The notes under the pieces: model-generated
The model's input: the letters and a program-made list of their open reading frames with translations, nothing else
The model's database searches: none
Told to the model about the DNA's origin: nothing
Made by a program: the position numbers and the translations under genes
Source of the DNA: Clostridia bacterium
GTDB taxonomy: Bacteria; Bacillota; Clostridia; Christensenellales; Aristaeellaceae
Direction of reading: 5' to 3'
DNA: 64,000 nucleotides
NCBI GenBank assembly: GCA_017431005.1
Contig: JAFRLY010000057.1
Span: 1-64,000 of the forward strand
Shown here: positions 41,752 through 50,159 of the stretch, in pieces
How positions within the stretch are numbered: position 1 is the first letter of the stretch
Layout of the letters: each line of letters begins with the position of its first letter

Positions 41752-42657
41752 ATGCAAAACGATGCGATGATGGAGCGCAGCAAGGCGGGCCAGGCGGCCC
41801 AGACGCTGCGGGTAAAGCCCAGGTGGCACATGACCGTGCTGCATATCGTTTATTATCTGATCCTGGTCGTTTTTCTGGTCTTCTATATGCTGCCCTTCTG
41901 GGGCGCGCTGGTATCCTCCTTCAAAAGCAATACGGAGGCCATCAGCACCTCGCCCATTGCACTGCCGCAGCAGTTTTCCATGGAGGGCTACTCCGGAGCC
42001 ATGGACCTGCTGGCCGTGTCCCTGCTCAACAGCCTGGTGGTCACGATCTTCGGCGCGGCCGGGTCGGTGTTCCTGGGCTCGATATGCGCCTACGCGTTGG
42101 GCAAATGGCGGTTCAGGCTGAACAATCTGTTCTTCATCGCCCTGGTGGCCGCCACCTACCTGCCCTTCCAGGCCATCCTGATTCCCCTGCTCAACAACAT
42201 CACCAATTACGGCCTGTATGACAACATCTGGGGCATCGTGCTGGCCCACTCCATTTTCGGCATGCCCATGTGCACCACCATGATGCGCGGCTATTATGCT
42301 GAGGTGCCCGACGCCCTGATCCGCCAGGCCATGATCGACGGCAACGGTATGTGGCAGATCTACCGCAAAATCGTGGTACCCAACACCAAACTGGCCACTA
42401 TCACCACTTTCGTGTTCCAGTGCACATCCATCTGGAATGAAATGCTGTTCGCGCTGGTGCTGGCCAATCAGGGCGAAGGCGCCCAGGCGCCCCTGGCCAC
42501 CATCGTGCTGAATTCCTTCGTGGGCTCCACAGGCGTGGAAATCAACCAGCTGATGGCCGGCTCCATGATCCTGGCCCTGCCCATGCTGCTCATCTACATC
42601 TTCATGGGCAAATACCTGATCAGCGGCCAGATGAGCGGCGCTGTGACGGCGTCGTAA
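41752..42657 (+). CDS. ABC sugar permease, MalG type
   Basis: A 301-residue permease of normal size, starting one base after the previous stop codon region. First helix HIVYYLILVVFLVFYMLPFWGALVSSFKS, EAA loop PDALIRQAMIDGNGMWQIYRKIVVPNTK, and last helix ending FMGKYLISGQMSGAVTAS. GAGGAAG in the end of the upstream gene serves as its ribosome site. It forms the channel with the enlarged permease. Confidence 0.92.
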   Translation: MQNDAMMERSKAGQAAQTLRVKPRWHMTVLHIVYYLILVVFLVFYMLPFWGALVSSFKSNTEAISTSPIALPQQFSMEGYSGAMDLLAVSLLNSLVVTIFGAAGSVFLGSICAYALGKWRFRLNNLFFIALVAATYLPFQAILIPLLNNITNYGLYDNIWGIVLAHSIFGMPMCTTMMRGYYAEVPDALIRQAMIDGNGMWQIYRKIVVPNTKLATITTFVFQCTSIWNEMLFALVLANQGEGAQAPLATIVLNSFVGSTGVEINQLMAGSMILALPMLLIYIFMGKYLISGQMSGAVTAS

Positions 42658-42716
42658 ATAGAGGATGCCGAAGCTTATTCCCATTCATTGCAATCTTAAG
42701 GAAAGGTGATTGACAA

Positions 42717-44672
42717 ATGCGTTTGATGAAGAAAATCGGAGCCGCGGCGCTGGCAATGATGCTGGTACTGTCCTGTCTGCCCGCCCTGGCGGAGGATGCG
42801 CCGGTTCAGCCCGAGCTGGCGGCAAGAGTGAAGGATATCATCGAAGTCGATGGCCTGCAGTTCAAGGACCTGAACGACAACGGCGAACTGGACCCCTACG
42901 AGGACTGGCGGCTTACCGCCGAAGAGCGTGCCGAAAATCTTCTGTCCATGATGGACGCCAGCCAGAAGGCCGCCCAGATGGTGCACCTGACCCTGGTCAC
43001 AAAGAAGGACAGCTGGTTCAGCAGCGACAACGTGGGCTTCGCTCTGGTGTATGAATACATCTTTGAGATGGAAGAACCCGATGAAGAAGACGAGGACGAA
43101 GAAGAGGACGAAGACGAGGATACCCCGGTGATCACCAGCCACGCCATGAACGCGGCGGTGAAAACCAACGAGATTCAGGAACTGTCCGAAAGCTCCGAGC
43201 TGGGCATCCCGGTGCTCTTCTCCATGGATACCGAGGCCGGGGCGGCCTTCGTAAAGTCCGCCACCTTCCTGCCGGACGAAATCAACCTGGGCGCAGCCAA
43301 TAATGAAGAACTGACCGCGAAATATTACCAGGTGCTGAAGGAAGAGCTGGAGGCCATCGGCGTGCGCATGGCGCTGTCACCCGACGCCGACCTGATCACC
43401 GATCCCCGCTGGGGCCGCAATCAGGAATGCTATTCCGAGGATACCGACGTCGTGCAGAAGCTGATTACCGTGGCTGTGCAGACCCTGCAGAACGGCAGCG
43501 AATTAACAGCTGATTCCGTAATGGCCTGCGTGAAGCACTTCCCCGGCGCGGGAGCTCAGCAAAACGGCGTGGACGGCTCGCCGCTGACCATTTCCGAGGA
43601 TTCCATTGATCTGCATCTGGCCGGGTTCCGTGCCGCCATTGACGCGGGCGTAGCCGCCGTGATGCCCTACGGTTATTCCACCGTGCCATACCTGGGCGGC
43701 GACGCAGTCGAAAACTCCGCCGACCAGAGCGCAGCTGTCATGACTGACCTGCTGCGGGGCCAGATGGGTTATACCGGCATCATCCAGACCGACTGGGGCC
43801 TCAACTTTACAGGTGCCACCAACGCCGGCGCGGACATCCTGGGCGGCGCGGGTGTGCGCTCCACCCGGCAGCTGGTGGATGAGGTGGCGGAGGAGCGGCT
43901 TACCGATGCCTGCCGCCGCATCCTGATCGCCAAGTTCCGGATGGGCCTGTTTGAGAATCCCTACGTGGATGAAACCAAGGCCGAGGAAAGCCTCGGAAGC
44001 GAGGCCCACCGCGCCGTCGCCAGGGAAGCCGCCGCGGCGTCCTTCACCCTGGTGAAATACGAAAATGCCGAAGCGCTGACCGGAAAGCAGTTCGTCGTGG
44101 CCGGTGAACTGGCGGACGACGTGCGCTGCCTCAACAGCGGCTGGACCGCCAAGGAACCCGTGGAAATTGAAGGCACCTCCATCCTGTCCGCTCTCCGGGC
44201 CAAAGCCGGTGAAGAAAACGTGACCTATATCGCGGACGCCGCTTCCGTGCCCGCTGACCTTTCCGGCGTGACGGCCGTGGTGGTCGTTGGTGAAAAGAGC
44301 GGTACCCACGATCCTGCCTGGGGTGCCGCCACCCTGGAATTCCCGGAGGAGCAGGTCGAACTGATCAATGCTCTGGACAAAGCCGGGGCCAACGTGGTGG
44401 CCGTGGTTGTGATGAACCGCGCCTACGTGCTTTCTCCTGTGACCGAGGCTGCAGACACGGTGCTGCTGGCGTATCGCCCCGGCGTCACCATGGGTGCGGA
44501 AGCGATCGCGGACTGCCTCTTCGGCGAAACCGCCATTACCGGAAGGCTGCCCTTCCAGATTCCCGCAACGATGGATCAGGTATCGGCCCAGCGGGAGGAT
44601 CTGCCCAAAGATATTGAGAATCCCCTGTATGAATACGGCTTTGGCATCGACGCGGAAGGCTTCGGGAGGTAA
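42717..44672 (+). CDS. Secreted GH3-family protein B, with an acidic insert
   Basis: A 651-residue secreted GH3 relative of enzyme A. Signal peptide MRLMKKIGAAALAMMLVLSCLPALA, EF-hand-like loop DLNDNGELDPYEDWR, KHFPGAGAQQNGVDGSP and nucleophile D359 in IIQTDWG are all present. Between the first strand and the barrel helix it carries a stretch of about 22 residues that is almost only Asp and Glu (EEPDEEDEDEEEDEDEDTP, near 120-140), absent from the paralogues. It lies between the permeases and the ATPase in the operon. An active glycosidase is likely; the acid insert might bind calcium or anchor to a basic surface. Confidence 0.85.
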   Translation: MRLMKKIGAAALAMMLVLSCLPALAEDAPVQPELAARVKDIIEVDGLQFKDLNDNGELDPYEDWRLTAEERAENLLSMMDASQKAAQMVHLTLVTKKDSWFSSDNVGFALVYEYIFEMEEPDEEDEDEEEDEDEDTPVITSHAMNAAVKTNEIQELSESSELGIPVLFSMDTEAGAAFVKSATFLPDEINLGAANNEELTAKYYQVLKEELEAIGVRMALSPDADLITDPRWGRNQECYSEDTDVVQKLITVAVQTLQNGSELTADSVMACVKHFPGAGAQQNGVDGSPLTISEDSIDLHLAGFRAAIDAGVAAVMPYGYSTVPYLGGDAVENSADQSAAVMTDLLRGQMGYTGIIQTDWGLNFTGATNAGADILGGAGVRSTRQLVDEVAEERLTDACRRILIAKFRMGLFENPYVDETKAEESLGSEAHRAVAREAAAASFTLVKYENAEALTGKQFVVAGELADDVRCLNSGWTAKEPVEIEGTSILSALRAKAGEENVTYIADAASVPADLSGVTAVVVVGEKSGTHDPAWGAATLEFPEEQVELINALDKAGANVVAVVVMNRAYVLSPVTEAADTVLLAYRPGVTMGAEAIADCLFGETAITGRLPFQIPATMDQVSAQREDLPKDIENPLYEYGFGIDAEGFGR

Positions 44673-44677
44673 GAAAC

Positions 44678-45796
44678 ATGGCTGCCATTACCATCAAGGA
44701 TATGTCCATCACCTATAACAAAGGAAAAACCTTTGTGCTGGATCATCTGAACCTGGAAATCAAGGATGGCGAATTCTGTGTATTCCTGGGCCCCTCCGGC
44801 TGCGGCAAATCCACGGCCATGTACTCCATCGCGGGCCTGCTTGAGCCCTACGACGGCCAGATCCGTTTCGGCGATACCCTGATGACCGAAATGGAAAAGG
44901 GGAGGAAAAAAACATTTATCCCGCCCCAGGAGCGCAACATCGCCATGGTGTTCCAGGAGTACGCCCTGTACCCCAACATGACCGTGCGGGAAAACATGGG
45001 CTTTGCCCTGAAAACCAAGAAGGTGCCCAAGGAGGAGATCGACAGGCTGGTGATGGAGCAGGCCCGGAAGCTGGAATTGACAGATCTTCTGGATCGCCGC
45101 ATCGCCCAGCTCTCCGGCGGCCAGCGCCAGCGCGTGGCTCTGGGAAGGGCCCTGGTGCGCTCTCCCCAGGTATTCCTGCTGGACGAACCCCTGGGCAACC
45201 TGGACGCCAAGCTCCGCGACCAGGTGCGCTATGAACTCAAGAAGATCCAGAAGGAACTGAACGTCACGACCATTTACGTGACCCACGACCAGACCGAGGC
45301 CATGACCATGGCAGATCACATCGTGCTCCTGAACGGCGGCCATATCATGCAGGAGGGCACGCCCAACGATCTGTACGATCACCCGGCCAACGAATTTGTG
45401 GCGGGCTTCCTGGGCACGCCGCAGATCAACATCTTCCCCTGCGACGTCAAGCAGGAAAACGGCAGCCTGATCCTGGATGCCGGCACCTTCCGCCTCCACG
45501 CCCCGGAGAGTGTCAGGGCCTCCCTGACCCGTTTTGTGGGCAAAAAGGTGGATCTGGGCATCCGACCCTCCGACTTTGAACTGGCCAGGGAGGGCGTGGA
45601 TTCCATTCCCGCCCATGTGGATTCCATCGAGCCCCTGGGTGACGCCTTCCTGATCTACGTACGCATTGGTGAGAAAGTGGCCGTGTTCAAGTACGCCGGG
45701 GAAACCGCCCCTGCCGAAAAGGATCTGCTTCTGACTCCCAACATGGCCAAGCTGCATCTGTTCGATCCGCAGACGCAGAAACGGATTAACGATTAA
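44678..45796 (+). CDS. ABC sugar transporter ATPase, MsmK/UgpC type
   Basis: A 372-residue ATP-binding subunit. Walker A GPSGCGKST, Q-loop MVFQEYALYPNMTV, signature LSGGQRQR, Walker B VFLLDEP, H-loop TIYVTHDQTEA and a C-terminal TOBE/OB region (VDLGIRPSDFEL) place it with MsmK/UgpC proteins that serve one or several sugar permease pairs. It starts six bases after GH3-B with GGGAGG upstream. It completes the transporter of this operon and is the only sugar-ABC ATPase in the window, so it may also power the nan permeases. Confidence 0.95.
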   Translation: MAAITIKDMSITYNKGKTFVLDHLNLEIKDGEFCVFLGPSGCGKSTAMYSIAGLLEPYDGQIRFGDTLMTEMEKGRKKTFIPPQERNIAMVFQEYALYPNMTVRENMGFALKTKKVPKEEIDRLVMEQARKLELTDLLDRRIAQLSGGQRQRVALGRALVRSPQVFLLDEPLGNLDAKLRDQVRYELKKIQKELNVTTIYVTHDQTEAMTMADHIVLLNGGHIMQEGTPNDLYDHPANEFVAGFLGTPQINIFPCDVKQENGSLILDAGTFRLHAPESVRASLTRFVGKKVDLGIRPSDFELAREGVDSIPAHVDSIEPLGDAFLIYVRIGEKVAVFKYAGETAPAEKDLLLTPNMAKLHLFDPQTQKRIND

Positions 45797-45806
45797 GTTC
45801 TTTTCC

Positions 45807-45847
45807 GGGGAGGAACCTCTCTCCGGAGTCCGAAGTGAGGTTCCCCC
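45807..45847 (+). other. Hairpin separating the transport and acylation halves
   Basis: GGAACCTC pairs with GAGGTTCC (45812-45819 with 45837-45844), extended by GGGG/CCCC around a bulge. No T run follows. It may set the level of the downstream acyl-carrier cassette relative to the transporter. Confidence 0.5.
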
Positions 45848-45882
45848 TGCCCCCTTCCGGGAAAGAAAAAAACAGGAAGGAC

Positions 45883-46128
45883 ATGTGCAAAATGGACGAT
45901 ATGCAAAGACTTCTGGCAGCCCTGGAGGAAGTGCGGGACGACGTGGATTTTGCCGGCCAATACGGCCTGGTGGACGAGGGCGTGATCGATTCGCTGGATC
46001 TGACCCAGATCATCGCCGCCCTGGACGACGCCTTTGACATCCACATCCCCGCCGGCGAGATCGAGCCGGAAAATTTCAACAGCGTGCAGGACATGCTGGC
46101 CCTGGTGCGCAGGTATCAGGGAAAATGA
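45883..46128 (+). CDS. Acyl/aminoacyl carrier protein, DltC-like
   Basis: An 81-residue acidic carrier protein. The phosphopantetheine serine is S37 in DEGVIDSLDLTQIIAALDDAF; helix 3 carries IHIPAGEIEPENFNSVQDM. This is the DltC-sized stand-alone carrier type. Start 45883 follows AGGAAGG closely; 45892 (MDDMQRL) is the alternative. Its end overlaps the ligase start by four bases (ATGA), so it is coupled to the ligase that would load it. Confidence 0.85.
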   Translation: MCKMDDMQRLLAALEEVRDDVDFAGQYGLVDEGVIDSLDLTQIIAALDDAFDIHIPAGEIEPENFNSVQDMLALVRRYQGK

Positions 46129-47609
46129 GCACGCGGAATGTACTCAATTGGCTGGAGGATGCCGCAGGGCTGTCTCCGGATGCCGTAGCCTTTGATCAGC
46201 CGGAAAAAAGCCTGACCTGGAGTCAGGTACGGGACAGGAGCCGGGGCATCGGCAGTTTTCTTGCCGCGCGCACGGACAGCCGGCGCCCGGTGCTGATCCT
46301 GATGGAAAAAAGCCCGGACTGCCTTTGCGCCATGCTGGGGACGGTGTACGCGGGCTGCTTTTATACGCCGCTGGATTCCTCCATGCCGGAAAGCAGGATG
46401 CGCCTGATCGCCGATACCCTGCGGCCTGCCGCCGTGCTGTATGAGGAGAAGTTTGCGGGCACAGCCGGGAAGCTTTCCGAAAACGCTTTTTGCGTATCGG
46501 GCCTTCCGGTGCAGGCGGACGATGCTTTGCTGGAAGCGCGCAGGAAGCAGCATATTGACAACGATCTCCTGTACGTACTCTTCACCAGCGGCTCCACGGG
46601 GCTGCCCAAGGGCGTCGCCATCACCCACCGCAGCGTGATCGATTTTGCGGAATGGGCCTGTGAAGCGCTGCGTCTGCCTTTCGGGCTGAGATTTGGCAGC
46701 CAGGCGCCCTTCTATTTTGACAACTCGGTGCTGGATATTTATTGCGCCATGCGGATGCGCGGCAGCCTGCACCTGATCCCCCGGGGGGATTTCATGTTCC
46801 CCAGGCGGCTGATGACCCGGCTGCAGACGGAAAAAATCGACACTGTCTTCTGGGTGCCCTCGGCGCTGACGGCGGTGGCAAGGGCGGAGGTGCTGTCCGC
46901 CGGCTGTCTGCCTGATTTAAAACGGGTCTTTTTCTGCGGCGAAATAATGCCCTGCGGAACCCTGAACCGCTGGCGCGCAGCCCTGCCTGACGCCGACTTC
47001 GTGAACATGTACGGCCCCACCGAGATCACCGACGTATGCGCCTGGTACCGGGTGGACCGGGAATTCGGGGACGCCGACAGCCTGCCCATCGGCTTCCCCT
47101 GCGCCAACACCCGCATTGCGCTGATTGACGGGGAAATCTGCGTCTCCGGCACCTGCCTGTCACCCGGCTATTACAACGCGCCGGACAAGACGGCGGCGGC
47201 CTTCGTACAGAATTCCCTGCGGCCCGAAATTCCGGAGATCATGTACAAGACAGGCGACCTGGGAGAGTACAACGACCGGGGCGAGCTGATGTTCCTGGGA
47301 CGGCGGGACAGCCAGATCAAGCGCAGCGGCTACCGCATCGAACTGGGCGAAATCGAAGCTGCTCTGTGCGCGGCGGAGGGTGTGGTGCTGGGCTGCTGCT
47401 ATTACGACGCCGACAGGGAAAAGATCGTAGCGGCCTTTACCGGCGAAGCGGAGATCAGAATGCTGAAAACCGCGCTGAAGGAAAAGCTTCCCAAATATAT
47501 GCTGCCGGATGTGATCCTGCACAGAGACGATCTTCCCCGGACGGGCAGCGGCAAGATCGACCGGAAGGCTCTCCGGCAGGAGGCTGAGTATGAGCATCTT
47601 ATCCCTTGA
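46125..47609 (+). CDS. Adenylating ligase 1, DltA-like
   Basis: A 494-residue ANL-family enzyme that activates a carboxylic substrate with ATP and loads it on a carrier. Core motifs: LFTSGSTGLPKG, MYGPTEITD, YKTGDLG, GRRDSQIKRSGYRIELGEIE and TGSGKIDRKAL with the catalytic lysine. In the pocket D199 of FYFDNSVLD corresponds to the aspartate that binds the substrate alpha-amino group in amino-acid-activating enzymes, so an amino acid (D-alanine or another small one) is expected. It overlaps the carrier and MBOAT genes. DltA-like by order and motifs; the exact amino acid is not readable. Confidence 0.85.
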   Translation: MSTRNVLNWLEDAAGLSPDAVAFDQPEKSLTWSQVRDRSRGIGSFLAARTDSRRPVLILMEKSPDCLCAMLGTVYAGCFYTPLDSSMPESRMRLIADTLRPAAVLYEEKFAGTAGKLSENAFCVSGLPVQADDALLEARRKQHIDNDLLYVLFTSGSTGLPKGVAITHRSVIDFAEWACEALRLPFGLRFGSQAPFYFDNSVLDIYCAMRMRGSLHLIPRGDFMFPRRLMTRLQTEKIDTVFWVPSALTAVARAEVLSAGCLPDLKRVFFCGEIMPCGTLNRWRAALPDADFVNMYGPTEITDVCAWYRVDREFGDADSLPIGFPCANTRIALIDGEICVSGTCLSPGYYNAPDKTAAAFVQNSLRPEIPEIMYKTGDLGEYNDRGELMFLGRRDSQIKRSGYRIELGEIEAALCAAEGVVLGCCYYDADREKIVAAFTGEAEIRMLKTALKEKLPKYMLPDVILHRDDLPRTGSGKIDRKALRQEAEYEHLIP

Positions 47610-49038
47610 ATTCCTGGCTTTTGCGGTGGGCGCGGTGCTGCTGTACTACTGCCTGCCGCTGAAAATCCGCTGGGTGGTTCTGCTGGCGGGCAGCGCGGCC
47701 TACATGGCGCTGGCCGGCTGGCAGAGCATCGCCCATATAAGCGCCGTCGCCCTCGTTATGTGGGGCGGCGGACTTGCTCTGCAAAGGAAAAAGAGCCGTC
47801 TGCTGCTGGCGCTTCTGCTGATCCCGGATCTCGGCGCCATGATCTTCCTGAAATATTGGCCTGCTCTCTCCGGCGCGGCGATGATCCTGCCCCTGGGCCT
47901 CAGCTATTTCACCTTCCAGTCGGCGGGGTATCTGATCGACGTTTACCGCGGCAAAATGCAGGCGCAGAAGAACCCCCTGAAGGCCTGGCTGTTCATCGGT
48001 TACTTCCCGCAGCTGGCCCAGGGCCCGATTTCCACCTGGAAGGAATTGGGCAGTCAGCTTTTGACGGGTCATCGGTTCGAGCCGGAAAATACAGTGTCCG
48101 GATTTACGCTTCTTTTGTGGGGCTATTTCAAAAAGCTGGTGATTGCCGACCGCCTGGCGAAAACCACTGACGCACTGATAAACGGCAGCGGCCTGCCCGG
48201 CTGGTTCGTCCTGGGCGGGGTGATCCTCTATACGATCCGGCTGTACCTGGACTTTTCCGGCGGCATGGATGTGGTGCGGGGCTTATCCCGGATGCTGGGT
48301 ATTGAGCTGCCCGAAAACTTCCGCCGCCCCTTCTTTGCCAGGTCTGTTTCCGAATACTGGCGGAGATGGCATATCACCCTGGGGGCCTGGTTCCGTTCTT
48401 ACCTGCTGTATCCCCTGACCACCTGCCGGGCGGGCATCGGCCTGGGCAAATTCGCCTCCGGGGCCTTTGGCAAAAAAACGGGCCGCACATTTCCCAGCGC
48501 CCTGGCGACGTTGGTTGTGTTCCTGCTGATTGGCGTGTGGCACACCGCCAACTGGAACGCGGTGGTGTACGGGGCGTATTTCGGCCTGGTGATGGGCGTG
48601 TCCATGCTGCTGGAGCCGCTTTGGAAAACGATGCGGACGACGCTCAATCTGCCCAGGGAAGGCTGGATGGCGCCCCTTCGGCTCATCCGTACCTGGGGGC
48701 TCATCCTGCTGGCCCAGTATTTCGCCTTTACCCTGAACCCGGAAATGGGGTTTTCCCTTCTGCGGAGCACCTTCCAGGCATGGGATTTCTCCGGCTTTGC
48801 CGTACGGACCGCGGCGGTTATGGAGCCGCTGGAGTGGATCATTGCGGGCATTGGCTGCCTGTTCGTGCTGATCGTGGATATACTGTGCGAAAAGAAAACG
48901 GACGTGTGCGGCAGGCTGGCCAAAGCTCATTTTTATATCCGCTGGCCGGCGCTGCTTTTTCTGATCCTGGCGATCGTCTCCTTCGGCATTTACGGCTCGG
49001 GGTACGACGGCGCGGCGTTCCTATACACCCAATTCTGA
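47590..49038 (+). CDS. MBOAT acyltransferase, DltB/AlgI-like, with FxYxxF tail
   Basis: A 482-residue polytopic membrane-bound O-acyltransferase. The catalytic histidine is H318 in LLIGVWHTANWNAV; the preceding block FFARSVSEYWRRWHITLGAWFRSYLLYPL is the best family signature. The protein ends in FLYTQF (49018-49035), matching the FxYxxF motif that in the Dlt system is on the separate DltX peptide and carries the acyl group on its tyrosine. It would pass an acyl group from the loaded carrier across the membrane. Its start overlaps ligase 1 by 20 bases with AGGAGG upstream. Confidence 0.88.
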   Translation: MSILSLEFLAFAVGAVLLYYCLPLKIRWVVLLAGSAAYMALAGWQSIAHISAVALVMWGGGLALQRKKSRLLLALLLIPDLGAMIFLKYWPALSGAAMILPLGLSYFTFQSAGYLIDVYRGKMQAQKNPLKAWLFIGYFPQLAQGPISTWKELGSQLLTGHRFEPENTVSGFTLLLWGYFKKLVIADRLAKTTDALINGSGLPGWFVLGGVILYTIRLYLDFSGGMDVVRGLSRMLGIELPENFRRPFFARSVSEYWRRWHITLGAWFRSYLLYPLTTCRAGIGLGKFASGAFGKKTGRTFPSALATLVVFLLIGVWHTANWNAVVYGAYFGLVMGVSMLLEPLWKTMRTTLNLPREGWMAPLRLIRTWGLILLAQYFAFTLNPEMGFSLLRSTFQAWDFSGFAVRTAAVMEPLEWIIAGIGCLFVLIVDILCEKKTDVCGRLAKAHFYIRWPALLFLILAIVSFGIYGSGYDGAAFLYTQF

Positions 49039-49055
49039 GGAAGGAGGGGACAGGC

Positions 49056-50159
49056 ATGGCGGAGCAAACAGTTTCCCGGAGAAAGAAGATCGCGTTTTTC
49101 TGGCTGCGGCTTGTTTGTTTTGCGCTGCTTACCGCTCTGCTGCTCTCCTATGCCGTGTATGTATTCACCCCCAAAAGCGATTACGGCATCTGCTCCATGA
49201 TGAACCTGTACCGCCAGCCGGATGATTCCATTGATGTATTGGCCGTGGGCACGTCTCTGGCCTATGCCGGGATCAATACCAACGTATTGTGGGAGGAATA
49301 CGGCATCGCCGCCTACGACCTGTGCAGCGCAGAGCAGCCCTTCTGGGTCAGCTATTACACCCTGAGGGAGGTCCTCAAAACCCAGCGCCCGAAGGTGATT
49401 CTGCTGGATGCCAAGCCCGCCATCTACACCCGGGATTATTCCAAACGGGGCCGCACAATCCTTTCCACCTTCGGCATCAGGGGAATCGAAAACCGCATCG
49501 GAGCCATTCTGGCCTGTGTGGAGAAGTCCCGGGACGCACTGGGCTACATCCTGGGTCTGCCGGAGGTGCACAGCAATTACAGCAAGCTGACGGCAAACGA
49601 TTTTGTGTTTCCTCCCGATAACGGCAGCCGGGGCGCGAGCTGGAAGGGCTATATCGAATCGGATCAGGTGGAGCATCACCAGAAGCCCTCGCTGGTATTC
49701 AATACCGTCAGGCGCAACATGAACGACCGGGAGGAGGAATACGCCAGGAAGATCTTTGAACTGGCGCAGGCGGAGGGCATCCCTGTCCTCCTGCTGGGCC
49801 TGCCCAACCCGGACTACGCCAACGATCACATGTACTATAACGCCCTGTGGGCGGTGGCTGAGGAATATGGCGTTCATGGTATCAACTACAACGATCCCGG
49901 AATACGCTTCGGCCTGCGCTATTCCTCAGATTTCGCCGACTGGCAGCATTTGAATGTGAAGGGCAGCGTTACCTTTTCCCGAAAATTGGGGGAAGATCTG
50001 AAAATGCTGTTCGATCTGCCCGACCGGCGCGGAGACGCGAAATATATTTCCTATGACGAATGTGCAAGACAATGGTTCGATCAGTATCCGCTGTTTGAAT
50101 CCTCCGCCTGGGAGGAGCATCCGCTGAACTGGTTTGCCGGGGAGGAAGAAATGCCATGA
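49056..50159 (+). CDS. SGNH-family surface acyltransferase, DltD/AlgJ-like
   Basis: A 367-residue protein with one N-terminal membrane anchor (IAFFWLRLVCFALLTALLLSYAVYVF) and an extracytoplasmic SGNH-type domain. S67 in AVGTSLAYAG is the likely nucleophile; D295 and H298 in DWQHLNVKG form the DxxH pair of the family. This is the position filled by DltD in dlt operons and by AlgX/AlgJ in alginate clusters, so it should move the acyl group from the MBOAT to the final polymer. Overall similarity to true DltD is low by eye. It overlaps ligase 2 by four bases. Confidence 0.78.
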   Translation: MAEQTVSRRKKIAFFWLRLVCFALLTALLLSYAVYVFTPKSDYGICSMMNLYRQPDDSIDVLAVGTSLAYAGINTNVLWEEYGIAAYDLCSAEQPFWVSYYTLREVLKTQRPKVILLDAKPAIYTRDYSKRGRTILSTFGIRGIENRIGAILACVEKSRDALGYILGLPEVHSNYSKLTANDFVFPPDNGSRGASWKGYIESDQVEHHQKPSLVFNTVRRNMNDREEEYARKIFELAQAEGIPVLLLGLPNPDYANDHMYYNALWAVAEEYGVHGINYNDPGIRFGLRYSSDFADWQHLNVKGSVTFSRKLGEDLKMLFDLPDRRGDAKYISYDECARQWFDQYPLFESSAWEEHPLNWFAGEEEMP

